In this document: positions 24,322 through 32,826 of the stretch, piece after piece
Layout: every line of letters begins with the position of its first letter
Numbering within the stretch: the stretch's first letter is position 1
DNA from: Paraburkholderia elongata
GTDB lineage: Bacteria > Pseudomonadota > Gammaproteobacteria > Burkholderiales > Burkholderiaceae
DNA length: 49,176 nt
Assembly: GCF_013177735.1 (NCBI RefSeq)
Contig: NZ_WOEZ01000159.1
Span: 1 to 49,176 of the forward strand
Reading direction: 5' to 3'
Notes under the pieces: model-generated
What the model was told of the DNA's origin: nothing
Databases searched by the model: none
The model's input: only the letters and a program-made list of their open reading frames with translations
Program-made: the position numbers and the translations under genes

Positions 24322-25506
24322 TCAGGTATCGCTCCAGCCGCCGGAATCGTCGTTACTGCCCATGTCGACGCCACCGCCGTTGTTGTCGCTCCAGTCGTTC
24401 GAGCCCTGGCCGAAGTCGAGGCCGCCGCCATTGCCGCTGTCACCGCCGCCTCGGCGACGCGTTTCGTCATCGACAATCACGTCGCGCTCCACAACGCGAT
24501 CACGCCCGGAATTCAGCGCCTCGCCGAGCAGCACGCCGGTCAGCAGACCACCCATGCCGCCGCCGAAACCGCCACCACCTTGTTGCACGATGACCTGCGG
24601 TTGCTGTTGATACGGTCCTTGCTGCGGATACGGCTGCGGCGGGTTGCCGAAACGCTCGGCTTCCTGCGCGTACGGCGACTGCTGCGTGCCGGCGGCCGGC
24701 GCGGCATACGGATCGGGCCGCCCTTCGGCGCGGGCACGCAGGCTGCCGATGCGTTGTTCCAGTTCGTCGAGCTGATATGGCGGCACCGGATTCTTGCCAT
24801 TCGACAGCGTTTCGACGAGGCCGCGCAACTGGTCTTCAGTCGATTCGACTTCCTTCTCCAGTGCTTCATGACCTTGCGCGGTGGAGAGCTTCACGTCGAG
24901 CTTCAACGAGCGCACGGCGTTGAGCATCTCGGTCGCGCGCTTGAGCTGCACGCGACGATCGTCGTCGGCGCGCGAATCGTCTTGCGAGCGGGCGCGGCGC
25001 AATGTCCAGCGCAATACCAGCGCGATCACGCCGATCAGGAGAATGATGCCGACCCACATGCCGATGCCAGGACCATGCCGTTGCGGCGCTTGCGACACCA
25101 TCGCCGACTGCTGCTGCACGGCCGGCGAATTCTGCTGCACGAACGGGTTGGCCGCGCGGCTCGTGGTGTTGCCACCGGCACGTTCCGCGTCCTTGCGGAT
25201 ACGCGCTTCGGTTTGCGCGAAACGGGTCGGGTCGGTGAAGCGGATTTGCGGATCGAGCGTCTTGGCCTGCTGCACCTGGGCGAGGGCGTCGGCATAACGG
25301 CCTTCGCGATCGAGCACCTGGCTGTACAGGTAGTGCGCGCGGGCATTGTTCGGATGCGCTTGCAGCACTTCGCTCAAACCGGCATCGGCCTGCTGCCAGT
25401 TGCCTTGCGACATGGCGGATTCGATCTGCTGGACCGTCGGCACAGCGAATGCCGCGGCCGACACGAACAGCAGTGAGGCGAATGCGCTTGCGAGAAATTT
25501 TTTCAT
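24322..25506 (-). CDS. Membrane-anchored tetratricopeptide repeat protein with Gly/Gln-rich tail
   Basis: This 394-residue protein has an N-terminal signal (KKFLASAFASLLFVSAAAFA), a TPR-like helical pair at about residues 25-90 (WQQADAGLSEVLQAHPNNARAHYLYSQV), one membrane helix at about 148-166 (IGMWVGIILLIGVIALVLR), a charged coiled-coil region, then a long disordered tail rich in Gln, Pro, Gly, Asp and Ser. The Gly-rich stretch with GGLLTGVLLGEAL recalls other envelope proteins with such a motif. It follows the PspA/IM30 gene on the same strand with 115 bp between, so a joint envelope-stress role is likely. Exact function unknown. Confidence 0.85.
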   Translation of the reverse strand: MKKFLASAFASLLFVSAAAFAVPTVQQIESAMSQGNWQQADAGLSEVLQAHPNNARAHYLYSQVLDREGRYADALAQVQQAKTLDPQIRFTDPTRFAQTEARIRKDAERAGGNTTSRAANPFVQQNSPAVQQQSAMVSQAPQRHGPGIGMWVGIILLIGVIALVLRWTLRRARSQDDSRADDDRRVQLKRATEMLNAVRSLKLDVKLSTAQGHEALEKEVESTEDQLRGLVETLSNGKNPVPPYQLDELEQRIGSLRARAEGRPDPYAAPAAGTQQSPYAQEAERFGNPPQPYPQQGPYQQQPQVIVQQGGGGFGGGMGGLLTGVLLGEALNSGRDRVVERDVIVDDETRRRGGGDSGNGGGLDFGQGSNDWSDNNGGGVDMGSNDDSGGWSDT

Positions 25507-25574
25507 TTACGGACCGGGTGCGATGCACCCGTCTCCATCAGTCGATTCCGGCGGCCGGTGTTCCGGTGGCCGGC

Positions 25575-25606
25575 ATACCGGCTGCGCTCGTCATGGCAGC
25601 CGGTAT
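25575..25606 (-). repeat. Intercistronic hairpin between the pspA-like and TPR genes
   Basis: An 11-bp perfect inverted repeat ATACCGGCTGC/GCAGCCGGTAT has a 10-base loop and no T-run. It probably shapes the mRNA between the two cistrons. Confidence 0.5.
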
Positions 25607-25621
25607 TTACTGCTGACGCAA

Positions 25622-26302
25622 TTACTGGGCCGGCGTGTTGATCTGCTTCTTCAACGCTTCGAGACGGTCTTCGACGGACGGGCCGCGGTTCAGATCCGCG
25701 AGCTTGTCGTCGAGCGCCTTGCCGCTCGACACGTCGGCCGAATTCAGGCGCGCGTCGGAACGGGCATTCGACAACGCAACCTTGTCTTCCAGCTTCTGGA
25801 AATCTTCGGACAGATTCTTGCCGCCGATACCGCCCAACGCTGTGGCTGCAACATCTTTGGCCTGAGCGATCTGCTGCTTGGCTTGCAGAATGTTCGAGCG
25901 AGCGTTCAGGTCGTTACGACGGCCACGCATGTCGTCGATCTGGCTCTTCAACTGCGCAACCGAAGGCTCCAGCGTGGTCAGTTCCTTAGCCAGCGCATCG
26001 CGCTCGGCTTCGGCCGTGGCTTGTGCGCCGAGGGCTTCGCGCGCGAGCGCTTCGTCGCCGGATTGCAGCGCGCGCTTCGCGCCGTCTTCGTACTTCTTCG
26101 CCTTGTCGGCGGCAACATCGCGCTTGCTTTGCTGCGTGGCGACTTGCGCCTGAATCTCGATCAGCGAGTTCTCGGCTTTAGCGATGCTCTCGTCGAGTTC
26201 GCGCACGATCTGGCGCGAATCGCGCGACGGGTCTTGCACGGAATCGGCTGCGTCGTTCAGGAGACCTTTAAGCGTGCGCGAAATGCTGTCAAAAAGCGAC
26301 AT
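25622..26302 (-). CDS. PspA/IM30 family envelope-stress protein
   Basis: This 226-residue, almost wholly helical coiled-coil protein belongs to the PspA/IM30 (ESCRT-III-like) family. The N-terminal amphipathic start MSLFDSISRTLKGLLNDAAD is typical of membrane-binding helix 0, and the charged heptads run from about residue 30 to 180. Members bind stressed inner membrane and limit proton leak. ATG 26302 is chosen over an upstream in-frame start at 26344 because GGAGG lies 6-7 bp before it and the conserved N-terminus begins there. No PspF-type regulator is next to it. Confidence 0.9.
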   Translation of the reverse strand: MSLFDSISRTLKGLLNDAADSVQDPSRDSRQIVRELDESIAKAENSLIEIQAQVATQQSKRDVAADKAKKYEDGAKRALQSGDEALAREALGAQATAEAERDALAKELTTLEPSVAQLKSQIDDMRGRRNDLNARSNILQAKQQIAQAKDVAATALGGIGGKNLSEDFQKLEDKVALSNARSDARLNSADVSSGKALDDKLADLNRGPSVEDRLEALKKQINTPAQ

Positions 26303-26752
26303 GAAAACCTCCAAAGAATGAAATCGGCGCTGAATAATTCCCACGCGCTTTAACTGCTTTCAAATGCTACTTTACGCCGCCGCGCAAGAACCTGCGCAAC
26401 GTTCGGACCGGAGTTCGGGGCGCACTCGTCAATTGCAATAGCGGCGCCGTAAATTTACGTTTTTGAAACTGAATTGCAAACAGCCTCAGCGGTTAAAACG
26501 CGCGGCTGACCATTCAGCCGCTCGCGGATATTACACCACGCATTCTCTTAAAACCGCCTTAAAGGGCGCGATGACACAATCGCCAACTTTGCGCACGGCG
26601 GGTATCCGCGCGGCGGGCATCCGCACGGCGAGTGTCCGCGCGGCGGGTGTCGCGGATGTGAACAGGCGTGGCGTGTGTGCGGCGTGCTTGCGCTTTAGCC
26701 GCCATGCATCGATGCGCGGTGGGCCGGGCCGTTTGGCCGCGCAACTTTCGAT
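26303..26752. other. 450-bp intergenic region upstream of the pspA-like gene
   Basis: The region is AT-richer near 26435-26480 (probable promoter zone of the pspA-like gene on the minus strand) and carries a 15-bp minisatellite at 26593. No gene was accepted here. Confidence 0.45.
26593..26652. repeat. 15-bp minisatellite, four units
   Basis: Four tandem 15-bp units of the form GCRCGGCGGGYRTCC lie head to tail with a few substitutions. The unit is a multiple of three and keeps frames open on both strands (TRRAD repeats on minus), but no gene start supports translation. Confidence 0.7.
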
Positions 26753-27367
26753 TCAGGCGAAGCGGCCGCCTTCCGTGCTCGGATCGCTTTGCGGATCGTC
26801 TTCGTCCCGTGCGGCGCCGAGGCGTGGGCGCTTGAGCACGTTGCGCAACGGCGCTTCTACGTCGTCCGGTTTCTGCGCCGAGTCCGCAATGGACGCCGCT
26901 TTGGCAGCCGCGACGCGCGCCACGGCTTCGGCTGCCGCCGCGGCTTCTATTTCCTCGGCGGTGGCGGTGAGGGCGGCCAGTACACCGGCCGGCAGCAACG
27001 GCTCTGGGCTTGCACCCGCAGGCGTGCCCAACAATTCATCGGCATGCGCTGTGGCTGCGCTTTCCGCCGGCGCAGGGGATTCTTTGTCACCGTGGGTTTG
27101 CAAGGCCGGCGGGAGCGCTGCCCGCGCGTGGCGCGTGCCGCGCGCGACACGCTGCAGCGCCGCGTCGAGCGCATCCGGCGCGCGCGGCGCATGCAGCCGG
27201 TCGACGATGCTAGCCGCTTTCACCTGCTCGCTGGTCGCGCCGAAGCTCAACACCGCGCGCCGCATCAGTTCGCTGACGCTAATACCCAAGTTTTCGGCGG
27301 TGGCGGCGATCGCGCGTTTCTGCGCGGTCGTGACAAATACGACGATGCGTTCGCTGGGCTTGTTCAT
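26753..27367 (-). CDS. Ribbon-helix-helix domain protein
   Basis: This 204-residue protein starts with a CopG/Arc-like ribbon-helix-helix fold: strand RIVVFVTTAQ, helix KRAIAATAENLG, turn, helix SVSELMRRAVLSF (about residues 7-45). The remainder is Ala/Pro/Glu-rich and probably flexible. ATG 27367 begins the conserved domain; ATG 27382 would add five residues. Ribbon-helix-helix proteins bind DNA as dimers, so this may be a transcription or replicon-associated factor. The target is unknown; it stands alone, with no toxin gene next to it. Confidence 0.75.
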   Translation of the reverse strand: MNKPSERIVVFVTTAQKRAIAATAENLGISVSELMRRAVLSFGATSEQVKAASIVDRLHAPRAPDALDAALQRVARGTRHARAALPPALQTHGDKESPAPAESAATAHADELLGTPAGASPEPLLPAGVLAALTATAEEIEAAAAAEAVARVAAAKAASIADSAQKPDDVEAPLRNVLKRPRLGAARDEDDPQSDPSTEGGRFA

Positions 27368-27817
27368 GGTCGGCTCGCACACTTGTTTGTTGGCATTGGC
27401 GGGTCAAGGCGTGTATTTTGCGTACGCCGGCGCGCGCGTCGGTGACGACTCGCGCGCCGAGTCCATCATATGACGAGTTGCACCGATGCGGAACGGGCGC
27501 GACATGAAAATCCCGCGACATCAATGAGTTGTAGCGTTTCCGGCGGGCTTGTCCACAGGCCTTTCAACATTTTCTGTTGATAACCCGCTGGCGGGCGGCG
27601 TCGGGTGCTGGTCTGACTGCCGCTATCTACCGTTGTGACGCCGCGCGAAGGGAATTCTTACAAAAAAACTATCTTGGACGACGCTTGATTTCTTTAAAAT
27701 GCGCTGTTACGTTGCGCCGGACGATGCCCGAGGCGTGCCGTGCGGCCGTCCGGGGGGCGTAGGGCCGCGCGGCGTTTTGCGCCTGATGCGTTCAGTTGCG
27801 CGCCCACTATTCCAGTC
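27368..27817. other. Intergenic region between the ribbon-helix-helix gene and mrcA
   Basis: This 450-bp gap contains the isolated 35-bp DnaA-box-like unit at 27549 and an AT-rich stretch at 27655-27700 with TTGGAC (27674) and TAAAAT (27695), a possible but short-spaced (15 bp) promoter for mrcA. The rest shows nothing recognisable. Confidence 0.4.
27549..27583. repeat. 35-bp DnaA-box-like unit, copy 1 (upstream of mrcA)
   Basis: The unit begins TTGTCCACA and ends TGTTGATAA, which are inverted DnaA-box-like 9-mers, with an internal TCAACA at unit position 16. Its length and layout equal the three copies at 32443, 32596 and 32762. Confidence 0.7.
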
Positions 27818-30319
27818 ATGCCAATCATCAAACGACCGCATTCTTCAAATTCTCCGGCTGGTGACGACCGGGACTCCTACCACCGCACTCCAGGACGCAA
27901 CGCTGCTTCGCGCGACGCCGAGGCCGGCCGCCGTTCGATCGGCGCGAGCATCACCATCTGGTTTGTCAGTGTGCTGGCCACTATCGCCGTAGTGGGTGCG
28001 CTGATCGTCGGTTACGCGCTCGTGGTGATGGGGCCGCAACTGCCGTCGCTCGACGCGCTGACCGACTATCGTCCGAAAGTGCCGTTGCGGGTGTATACCG
28101 CGGATCACGTGCTGATCGGCGAGTTCGGTGAAGAGCGGCGCAGCATCGTGCGCTTCCAGGACATTCCGGATCAGATGAAGAAGGCGGTGCTCGCGATCGA
28201 AGACTATCGCTTCTACGAGCACGGCGGCGTCGACTTCGTCGGCATTCTGCGTGCGGGCATTTCCGACATCACGCACGGCGGCGCCTCCCAAGGGGCGAGC
28301 ACGATCACGATGCAGGTCGCGCGCAACTTCTTCCTCTCGAGCGAGAAGACCTACACGCGCAAGATTTACGAAATGATGCTGGCGTACAAGATCGAGCGCG
28401 CGCTGACCAAGGATCAGATCCTCGAGGTCTACATGAACCAGATTTATCTGGGTGAGCGCTCGTACGGTTTTGCCGCGGCCGCACGCGTGTATTTCGGCAA
28501 GGATCTGAAAGACATCACGCTGGCTGAAGCCGCGATGCTGGCGGGCTTGCCGAAGGCGCCGTCCGCGTATAACCCGGTCGTCAATCCGAAGCGCGCGAAG
28601 ATCCGTCAGGAATACATTCTGAAGCGCATGCTCGAGCTGAAATACATCAGCCAGGACCAGTACGACCAGGCTGTCAAGGAAGAGATTCACACCAAAAATC
28701 CGGGCAACGAATACAGCGTGCATGCTGAGTACATCGCCGAAATGGTTCGCCAGATGATGTACGCGCAGTACAAGGACGAAACCTATACGCGCGGCCTGAA
28801 CGTCACCACCACGATCGATTCCGCCGACCAGGACGCCGCCTATCGCGCGGTGCGCAAGGGCGTGATGGACTACGAACGGCGCCACGGCTATCGCGGACCG
28901 GAAGGCTTCGTGCAACTGCCCGCCCCGGGCGACGACCGCGATCAGACTATCGACGACGCACTCACCGATCACCCCGACAATGGCGAAATCATCGCCGCCG
29001 TGGTGACGGACGCGAATCCGAAACAGGTGAAGGCGCAACTGGTTGACGGCACCGAAGTGACGATCAGCGGCGACGGCCTGCGCTTTGCAGCCGGCGCGCT
29101 GAGTGCGCGCGCGGCGGCCGCCACGAAGATCAAGCCGGGCTCGATCGTGCGCCTCGTCGCCGACGACAACGGCAACTGGCAGATCACCCAGCTTCCGCAA
29201 GTGGAAGGCGCACTGGTTTCGCTTACACCGCAGGACGGCGCGATTCGCGCGCTGGTGGGCGGCTTCGACTTCAACAAGAACAAGTTCAACCACGTCACGC
29301 AGGCGTGGCGTCAGCCGGGTTCGAGCTTCAAGCCGTTCATCTATTCGGCGGCGCTCGACAAAGGGCTCGGACCGGCCACGATCATCAATGACGCGCCGCT
29401 GTACTTCCCGCCGAGCACGCCGGGCGGCGACGCATGGGAGCCGAAGGACGACGACCAGCCGGACGGTCCGATGCCGATGCGCCTCGCGTTGCAGAAGTCG
29501 AAGAACCTGGTGTCGATCCGCATCCTGTCGTTCATCGGCACCAAGTACGCACAAGATTTTGTCACGCAGCGTTTTGGTTTCGACGCTGACAAGACCCCGC
29601 CGTATCTGCCGTTGGCGCTCGGCGCCGGCCTCGTCACGCCGCTGCAATCGGCGGGCGCATACTCGGTGTTCGCGAACGGCGGCTACCGCATCAATCCGTA
29701 TCTGATCAACGAGGTGACGGATGCACGCGGCGAGCCGCTCTCGAAAGCGCAGCCGCTGACCGCCGGCCGCGATGCGCCGCGCACGCTCGAGCCGCGTAAC
29801 GCGTACATCATGAACAGCCTGCTGCATTCGGTGGCCACGGCCGGCACGGGCGCGGGCACCAACGTGCTGCATCGTTCGGACCTGCAGGGCAAGACGGGTA
29901 CGACCAACGACGCGAAGGACGGCTGGTTCGCCGGTTATCAGCAATCGCTGGTGGCGGTGGCGTGGATGGGTTACGACCAGCCGAAGAGCCTCGGCAGCCG
30001 CGAGTTCGGTGCACAGCTCGCGCTGCCGATCTGGGTCGAGTACATGCAGCGTGCGCTGCGCGGCGTGCCGCAAGGCGAGCCGGAGCAGCCGGACGGCGTG
30101 ACCGCGGTCGACGGCGAACTGTTCTACACGGACATGACGCCGGGCAATGGTTTCGTGGCCAGCATCGGTCTCGATTCGGCGAATCCGACCGCTGGTGTGA
30201 GCGACGCGGTTGGCGGCGTGGGGCCGGCGGGTATGACGCCACCGGTGGTGCCGCCACCGAGCGTCTCGTCGAATGAAAAGAAGCAGATCATGGATCTGTT
30301 CGAGTCGAACAAGCCTTGA
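27818..30319 (+). CDS. mrcA: Penicillin-binding protein 1A (bifunctional transglycosylase/transpeptidase)
   Basis: This 833-residue class A PBP polymerises and cross-links peptidoglycan. A cytoplasmic tail leads to a membrane anchor at about residues 45-70. The GT51 glycosyltransferase domain follows with catalytic E128 (AIEDYRFYEHGG) and GASTITMQVARN. An OB-like insert lies around residues 390-480. The transpeptidase domain has nucleophile S502 (SSFK), an SKN motif and K692-T-G. The tail is Pro/Gly-rich. ATG 27818 is chosen as the first plausible start before the anchor; an in-frame start at 27740 would add 26 residues. No operon partner follows closely. Confidence 0.95.
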   Translation: MPIIKRPHSSNSPAGDDRDSYHRTPGRNAASRDAEAGRRSIGASITIWFVSVLATIAVVGALIVGYALVVMGPQLPSLDALTDYRPKVPLRVYTADHVLIGEFGEERRSIVRFQDIPDQMKKAVLAIEDYRFYEHGGVDFVGILRAGISDITHGGASQGASTITMQVARNFFLSSEKTYTRKIYEMMLAYKIERALTKDQILEVYMNQIYLGERSYGFAAAARVYFGKDLKDITLAEAAMLAGLPKAPSAYNPVVNPKRAKIRQEYILKRMLELKYISQDQYDQAVKEEIHTKNPGNEYSVHAEYIAEMVRQMMYAQYKDETYTRGLNVTTTIDSADQDAAYRAVRKGVMDYERRHGYRGPEGFVQLPAPGDDRDQTIDDALTDHPDNGEIIAAVVTDANPKQVKAQLVDGTEVTISGDGLRFAAGALSARAAAATKIKPGSIVRLVADDNGNWQITQLPQVEGALVSLTPQDGAIRALVGGFDFNKNKFNHVTQAWRQPGSSFKPFIYSAALDKGLGPATIINDAPLYFPPSTPGGDAWEPKDDDQPDGPMPMRLALQKSKNLVSIRILSFIGTKYAQDFVTQRFGFDADKTPPYLPLALGAGLVTPLQSAGAYSVFANGGYRINPYLINEVTDARGEPLSKAQPLTAGRDAPRTLEPRNAYIMNSLLHSVATAGTGAGTNVLHRSDLQGKTGTTNDAKDGWFAGYQQSLVAVAWMGYDQPKSLGSREFGAQLALPIWVEYMQRALRGVPQGEPEQPDGVTAVDGELFYTDMTPGNGFVASIGLDSANPTAGVSDAVGGVGPAGMTPPVVPPPSVSSNEKKQIMDLFESNKP

Positions 30320-30688
30320 TGAAGTGAGCGTGCGCGGTCTGCCTGGGCCGCCCACGCAAGTTATTGAAGGGCAGGGAAGTCGCCGCCCGGCGCGGGTTTC
30401 GTGGCGCTATTCGGGCGGGCCCCGCCAGCAGATTTTGTGCCTGTTCTGCGCAGTGTGTTTTAATCACGCCTGCGGTGCTTTTATATTGGGTCCAATACGG
30501 ACGCTTGATTCCTAAGAGGTTTCGGCCTCCAGCACCGCTGTGTCTCGCCGCGAGCGAGGCGTCCATCTTCGAAAGCCGCGCAGCGCGAGACCCGTTTGAC
30601 GCGCGCGCATGCCACTTCGCCCGTGGGCAACTGTCAGGTTGCTGCGGCCGGCGTGTTTGTCACCCAGCATCCACCGGGCCGTTGCCTC
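30320..30688. other. Intergenic region between mrcA and lpxL
   Basis: Most of this gap is without recognisable content. A 14-bp perfect palindrome TATTGG-GT-CCAATA lies at 30484-30497 in a short AT-rich patch that may hold the lpxL promoter. Confidence 0.35.
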
Positions 30689-31567
30689 TTGAAAAGTCGA
30701 ATTCTCATCTGTCTGATGACAGGTCTGCTGCGTGCGTTTGCTTTCCTGCCATATGGCGTTGTCGCGCGTATCGGTACGGGCATCGGTGCGTTGCTGTACC
30801 GGATTCCGAGCGCGCGTCGGCGCGTCGTGCATACCAATCTGAAACTGTGTTTCCCCGACATGAGCGACGAGGCGCGTGAACGCCTCGCGCGCGCGCATTT
30901 CTGTCATGTGATCCGCAGTTATGTCGAGCGTGGCCCGCAATGGTTCGGCAATGCGCAGGCGTTGGCACGCCTTGTCGAAGTGGAGAGCGCGATCGACCTC
31001 ACCGACATGCAAGGCAAGCCGACGATTTTTGTCGGTTTCCATTTTGTCGGTATCGAGGCGGGCTGCATGATGTATTCGACGCGGCACCCGGTTGCGTCGC
31101 TGTATACGCCGATGTCGAACCTTTTGCTCGATGCTATGGCTAAGCGGCAGCGCGGGCGCTTCGGTACGGAGATGATTCCGCGTAGCGATAGTGTGCGGCG
31201 CGCGTTGCGCGTGCTGCGTGAGGGTAAGCCGGTCATGCTGGCAGCCGATATGGATTTTGGGCTGCGGGATTCGGTGTTTGTGCCGTTTTTTGGCGTGCCG
31301 GCTTGCACGCTGACTTCTGTTTCGCGGATGGCGAAGGCTGGGAATGCGCGGGTGGTGCCGTTTGTGACTGAGGTTTTGCCGGATTATCGTGGTTATAAGC
31401 TGACTATTTTTGATGCGTTAAGCGATTTTCCTTCGGATGATGTTGCTGTTGATGCGCGGCGGATTACCGAGTTTCTTGAGACGCAAGTGCGTCGGATTCC
31501 TGATCAATATTATTGGGTGCATAAGAGGTTTAAGAATCGGCCTGTGGGGGAGGCTGGGGTTTATTGA
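30689..31567 (+). CDS. lpxL: Lipid A biosynthesis lauroyl/myristoyl acyltransferase
   Basis: This 292-residue LpxL/HtrB-family enzyme adds a secondary acyl chain to the Kdo-lipid A precursor on the inner membrane. The HX4E catalytic motif is H118-FVGI-E123, with an N-terminal membrane anchor (about residues 4-22) and a conserved RRVVHTNLKLCFPD. The start is uncertain: TTG 30689 gives the usual N-terminus (MKSRILICLMTGLL), while ATG 30716 is an alternative and upstream frames to 30596 look non-coding. From roughly residue 170 onward codons become T-ending and C-poor, unlike the first half. The stop is 33 bp before palindromic element copy B. Confidence 0.88.
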   Translation: MKSRILICLMTGLLRAFAFLPYGVVARIGTGIGALLYRIPSARRRVVHTNLKLCFPDMSDEARERLARAHFCHVIRSYVERGPQWFGNAQALARLVEVESAIDLTDMQGKPTIFVGFHFVGIEAGCMMYSTRHPVASLYTPMSNLLLDAMAKRQRGRFGTEMIPRSDSVRRALRVLREGKPVMLAADMDFGLRDSVFVPFFGVPACTLTSVSRMAKAGNARVVPFVTEVLPDYRGYKLTIFDALSDFPSDDVAVDARRITEFLETQVRRIPDQYYWVHKRFKNRPVGEAGVY

Positions 31568-31600
31568 TGTGTTTTTTGCGCGTAGCGCCTGATTGAGGTT

Positions 31601-32399
31601 TTTGCCTGCGCGGCGCTTGTTCGTCTGTTTGTCGACGGTTTTGGCCTTTCCTTGATTTCTTATTGGTTTATTAGCGTCGCCCCTGTGCGGGGCAGGCACT
31701 TACTTTCTTTGCCGCCGCAAAGAAAGTAAGCAAAGAAAGCGGCTTCACACCGCTAATTCTTAAGCGGGTCCCCTGGCTTGGAGGGGGTAGTGGAGCATCT
31801 GGAATCTGTGTCCTCGCACCTTCGGCGTGAGTGACAAAGCCGTCATACTTCCGGCGGCGCTGCGCGCGCCGAAGCGCATTTCATAAAACCGACCACTACG
31901 TTTTCGTACGCGCTTTTGATCGGTACCGTGGCTCGCAACTGCAACTGTCACCGCGACACACCGACATTTCATTTGTATTAGCCTGGACTTGATCTGACAG
32001 GTCGTCGCCGAGGCGAAGCCGATGGCCCCCACCGCCCCAAAACGAAGCCGCGGGTTTCCCTGGCAGACCCATCCGCGACGCACGCAGTGCGGAGTGGGAG
32101 CTGATGAGCCCTTTGCCACTAACGCGGAGTGTGCGAGGGCACGGATTCCAGATGTTCCACCACCGCTACTGCGCGGGGGACCCGCTTAGCAGGGGGGCGA
32201 GCCGCTTTCTTTGCTTATCTTTCTTTGCGGCGGCAAAGAAAGTAAGTGCCTGCCCCGCACAGGGGCGACGCTAATAAACCAATAAGAAAACAAGGAAAGG
32301 CCAACGCCGCAGGCATACAGACGAACAAGCGCCGCGCAGGCAACCAGATCAAGGAAAGGCCAACGCCGCAGGCATGCAGACGAACAAGCGCCACGCGTC
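31601..32399. repeat. Large palindromic dispersed element, copy B (inverted relative to A)
   Basis: The core, about 31601-32343, matches the reverse complement of copy A through most of its length, at roughly 90% by eye. The outer arms again pair with each other and contain ACTTACTTTCTTTGC/GCAAAGAAAGTAAG palindromes, so arm changes are mirrored (AAAGTAAG here against AAAAGTAGG in A). The centre (about 31976-32010) is unlike that of copy A and lacks its 8-bp stem. A second outer unit offset by 59 bp (32351-32399) extends the right side. No protein is encoded; the MPAPHRGDAN frames at both ends are by-products of the arms. Confidence 0.9.
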
Positions 32400-32442
32400 A
32401 AACCCTCCGCATTCTCAAGCACTTACCCCGGATGTCCAGGCG

Positions 32443-32477
32443 TTATCAACAGGCCTTTCAACAAAATCTGTGGATAA
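32443..32477. repeat. 35-bp DnaA-box-like unit, copy 2
   Basis: Ends are TTATCAACA and TGTGGATAA; the latter matches the classical DnaA box exactly. Internal TCAACA is at unit position 16. Confidence 0.75.
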
Positions 32478-32595
32478 ACCGCTCCGCCGCGATACACCCA
32501 CAGCCGCGCGCAGCGCAGTCGATCACCCCTGCATCCACCCGCACCGCGTGCAACAAACCGATCTGCATCAAGCACTTAAGCGCGTAGCCCCATAG

Positions 32596-32630
32596 TTATC
32601 AACAACCCTGTCAACATAAACTGGGGATAA
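32596..32630. repeat. 35-bp DnaA-box-like unit, copy 3
   Basis: Ends are TTATCAACA and TGGGGATAA, with internal TCAACA at position 16. Length is exactly 35 bp as in the other copies. Confidence 0.75.
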
Positions 32631-32761
32631 CGTTGAGTTATGTTGAGGCCTCCCAATGGCTTCCGCCGGAAACAAAAGGCACATTCAGCACCCCGTGGTT
32701 CATTCCGCACCGCAGCCAGAAAACCCCGCGCGTTCAATGCGTTAGCCCGCTTGTCAGATAG

Positions 32762-32796
32762 TTTTCAACAGCCTCATCAACATAAACTGGGGATAA
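32762..32796. repeat. 35-bp DnaA-box-like unit, copy 4
   Basis: Ends are TTTTCAACA and TGGGGATAA, with internal TCAACA at position 16. It lies 30 bp beyond the stop codon of the NodT-type gene. Confidence 0.7.
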
Positions 32797-32826
32797 GTCC
32801 GCTGCCGTCAGTACGGAATCCCAGGT

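Larger units (their letters stand above)
32400..32826. other. Intergenic region with three 35-bp units between element B and the efflux operon
   Basis: Three 35-bp DnaA-box-like units are spaced by 153 and 166 bp. Between them the DNA is GC-rich and holds no accepted gene. The region lies downstream of the efflux operon's last gene. Confidence 0.6.

Noticed and set aside
24292..25476. 394-codon plus-strand open frame opposite the TPR gene
   Set aside because: Low-complexity product; the minus-strand reading has a signal peptide, TPR and membrane helix.
26463..27473. 336-codon plus-strand open frame over the minisatellite and ribbon-helix-helix gene
   Set aside because: Ala/Ser/Arg-rich product without a domain or ribosome site; the minus strand carries a clear ribbon-helix-helix domain.
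27845..30355. 836-codon minus-strand open frame opposite mrcA
   Set aside because: Same compositional artefact; mrcA on the plus strand has all catalytic motifs.
32400..32826. Replication origin suggested by DnaA-box-like units
   Set aside because: No dnaA, dnaN, parAB or rep gene is near, there is no AT-rich unwinding region, and another unit lies 5 kb away.
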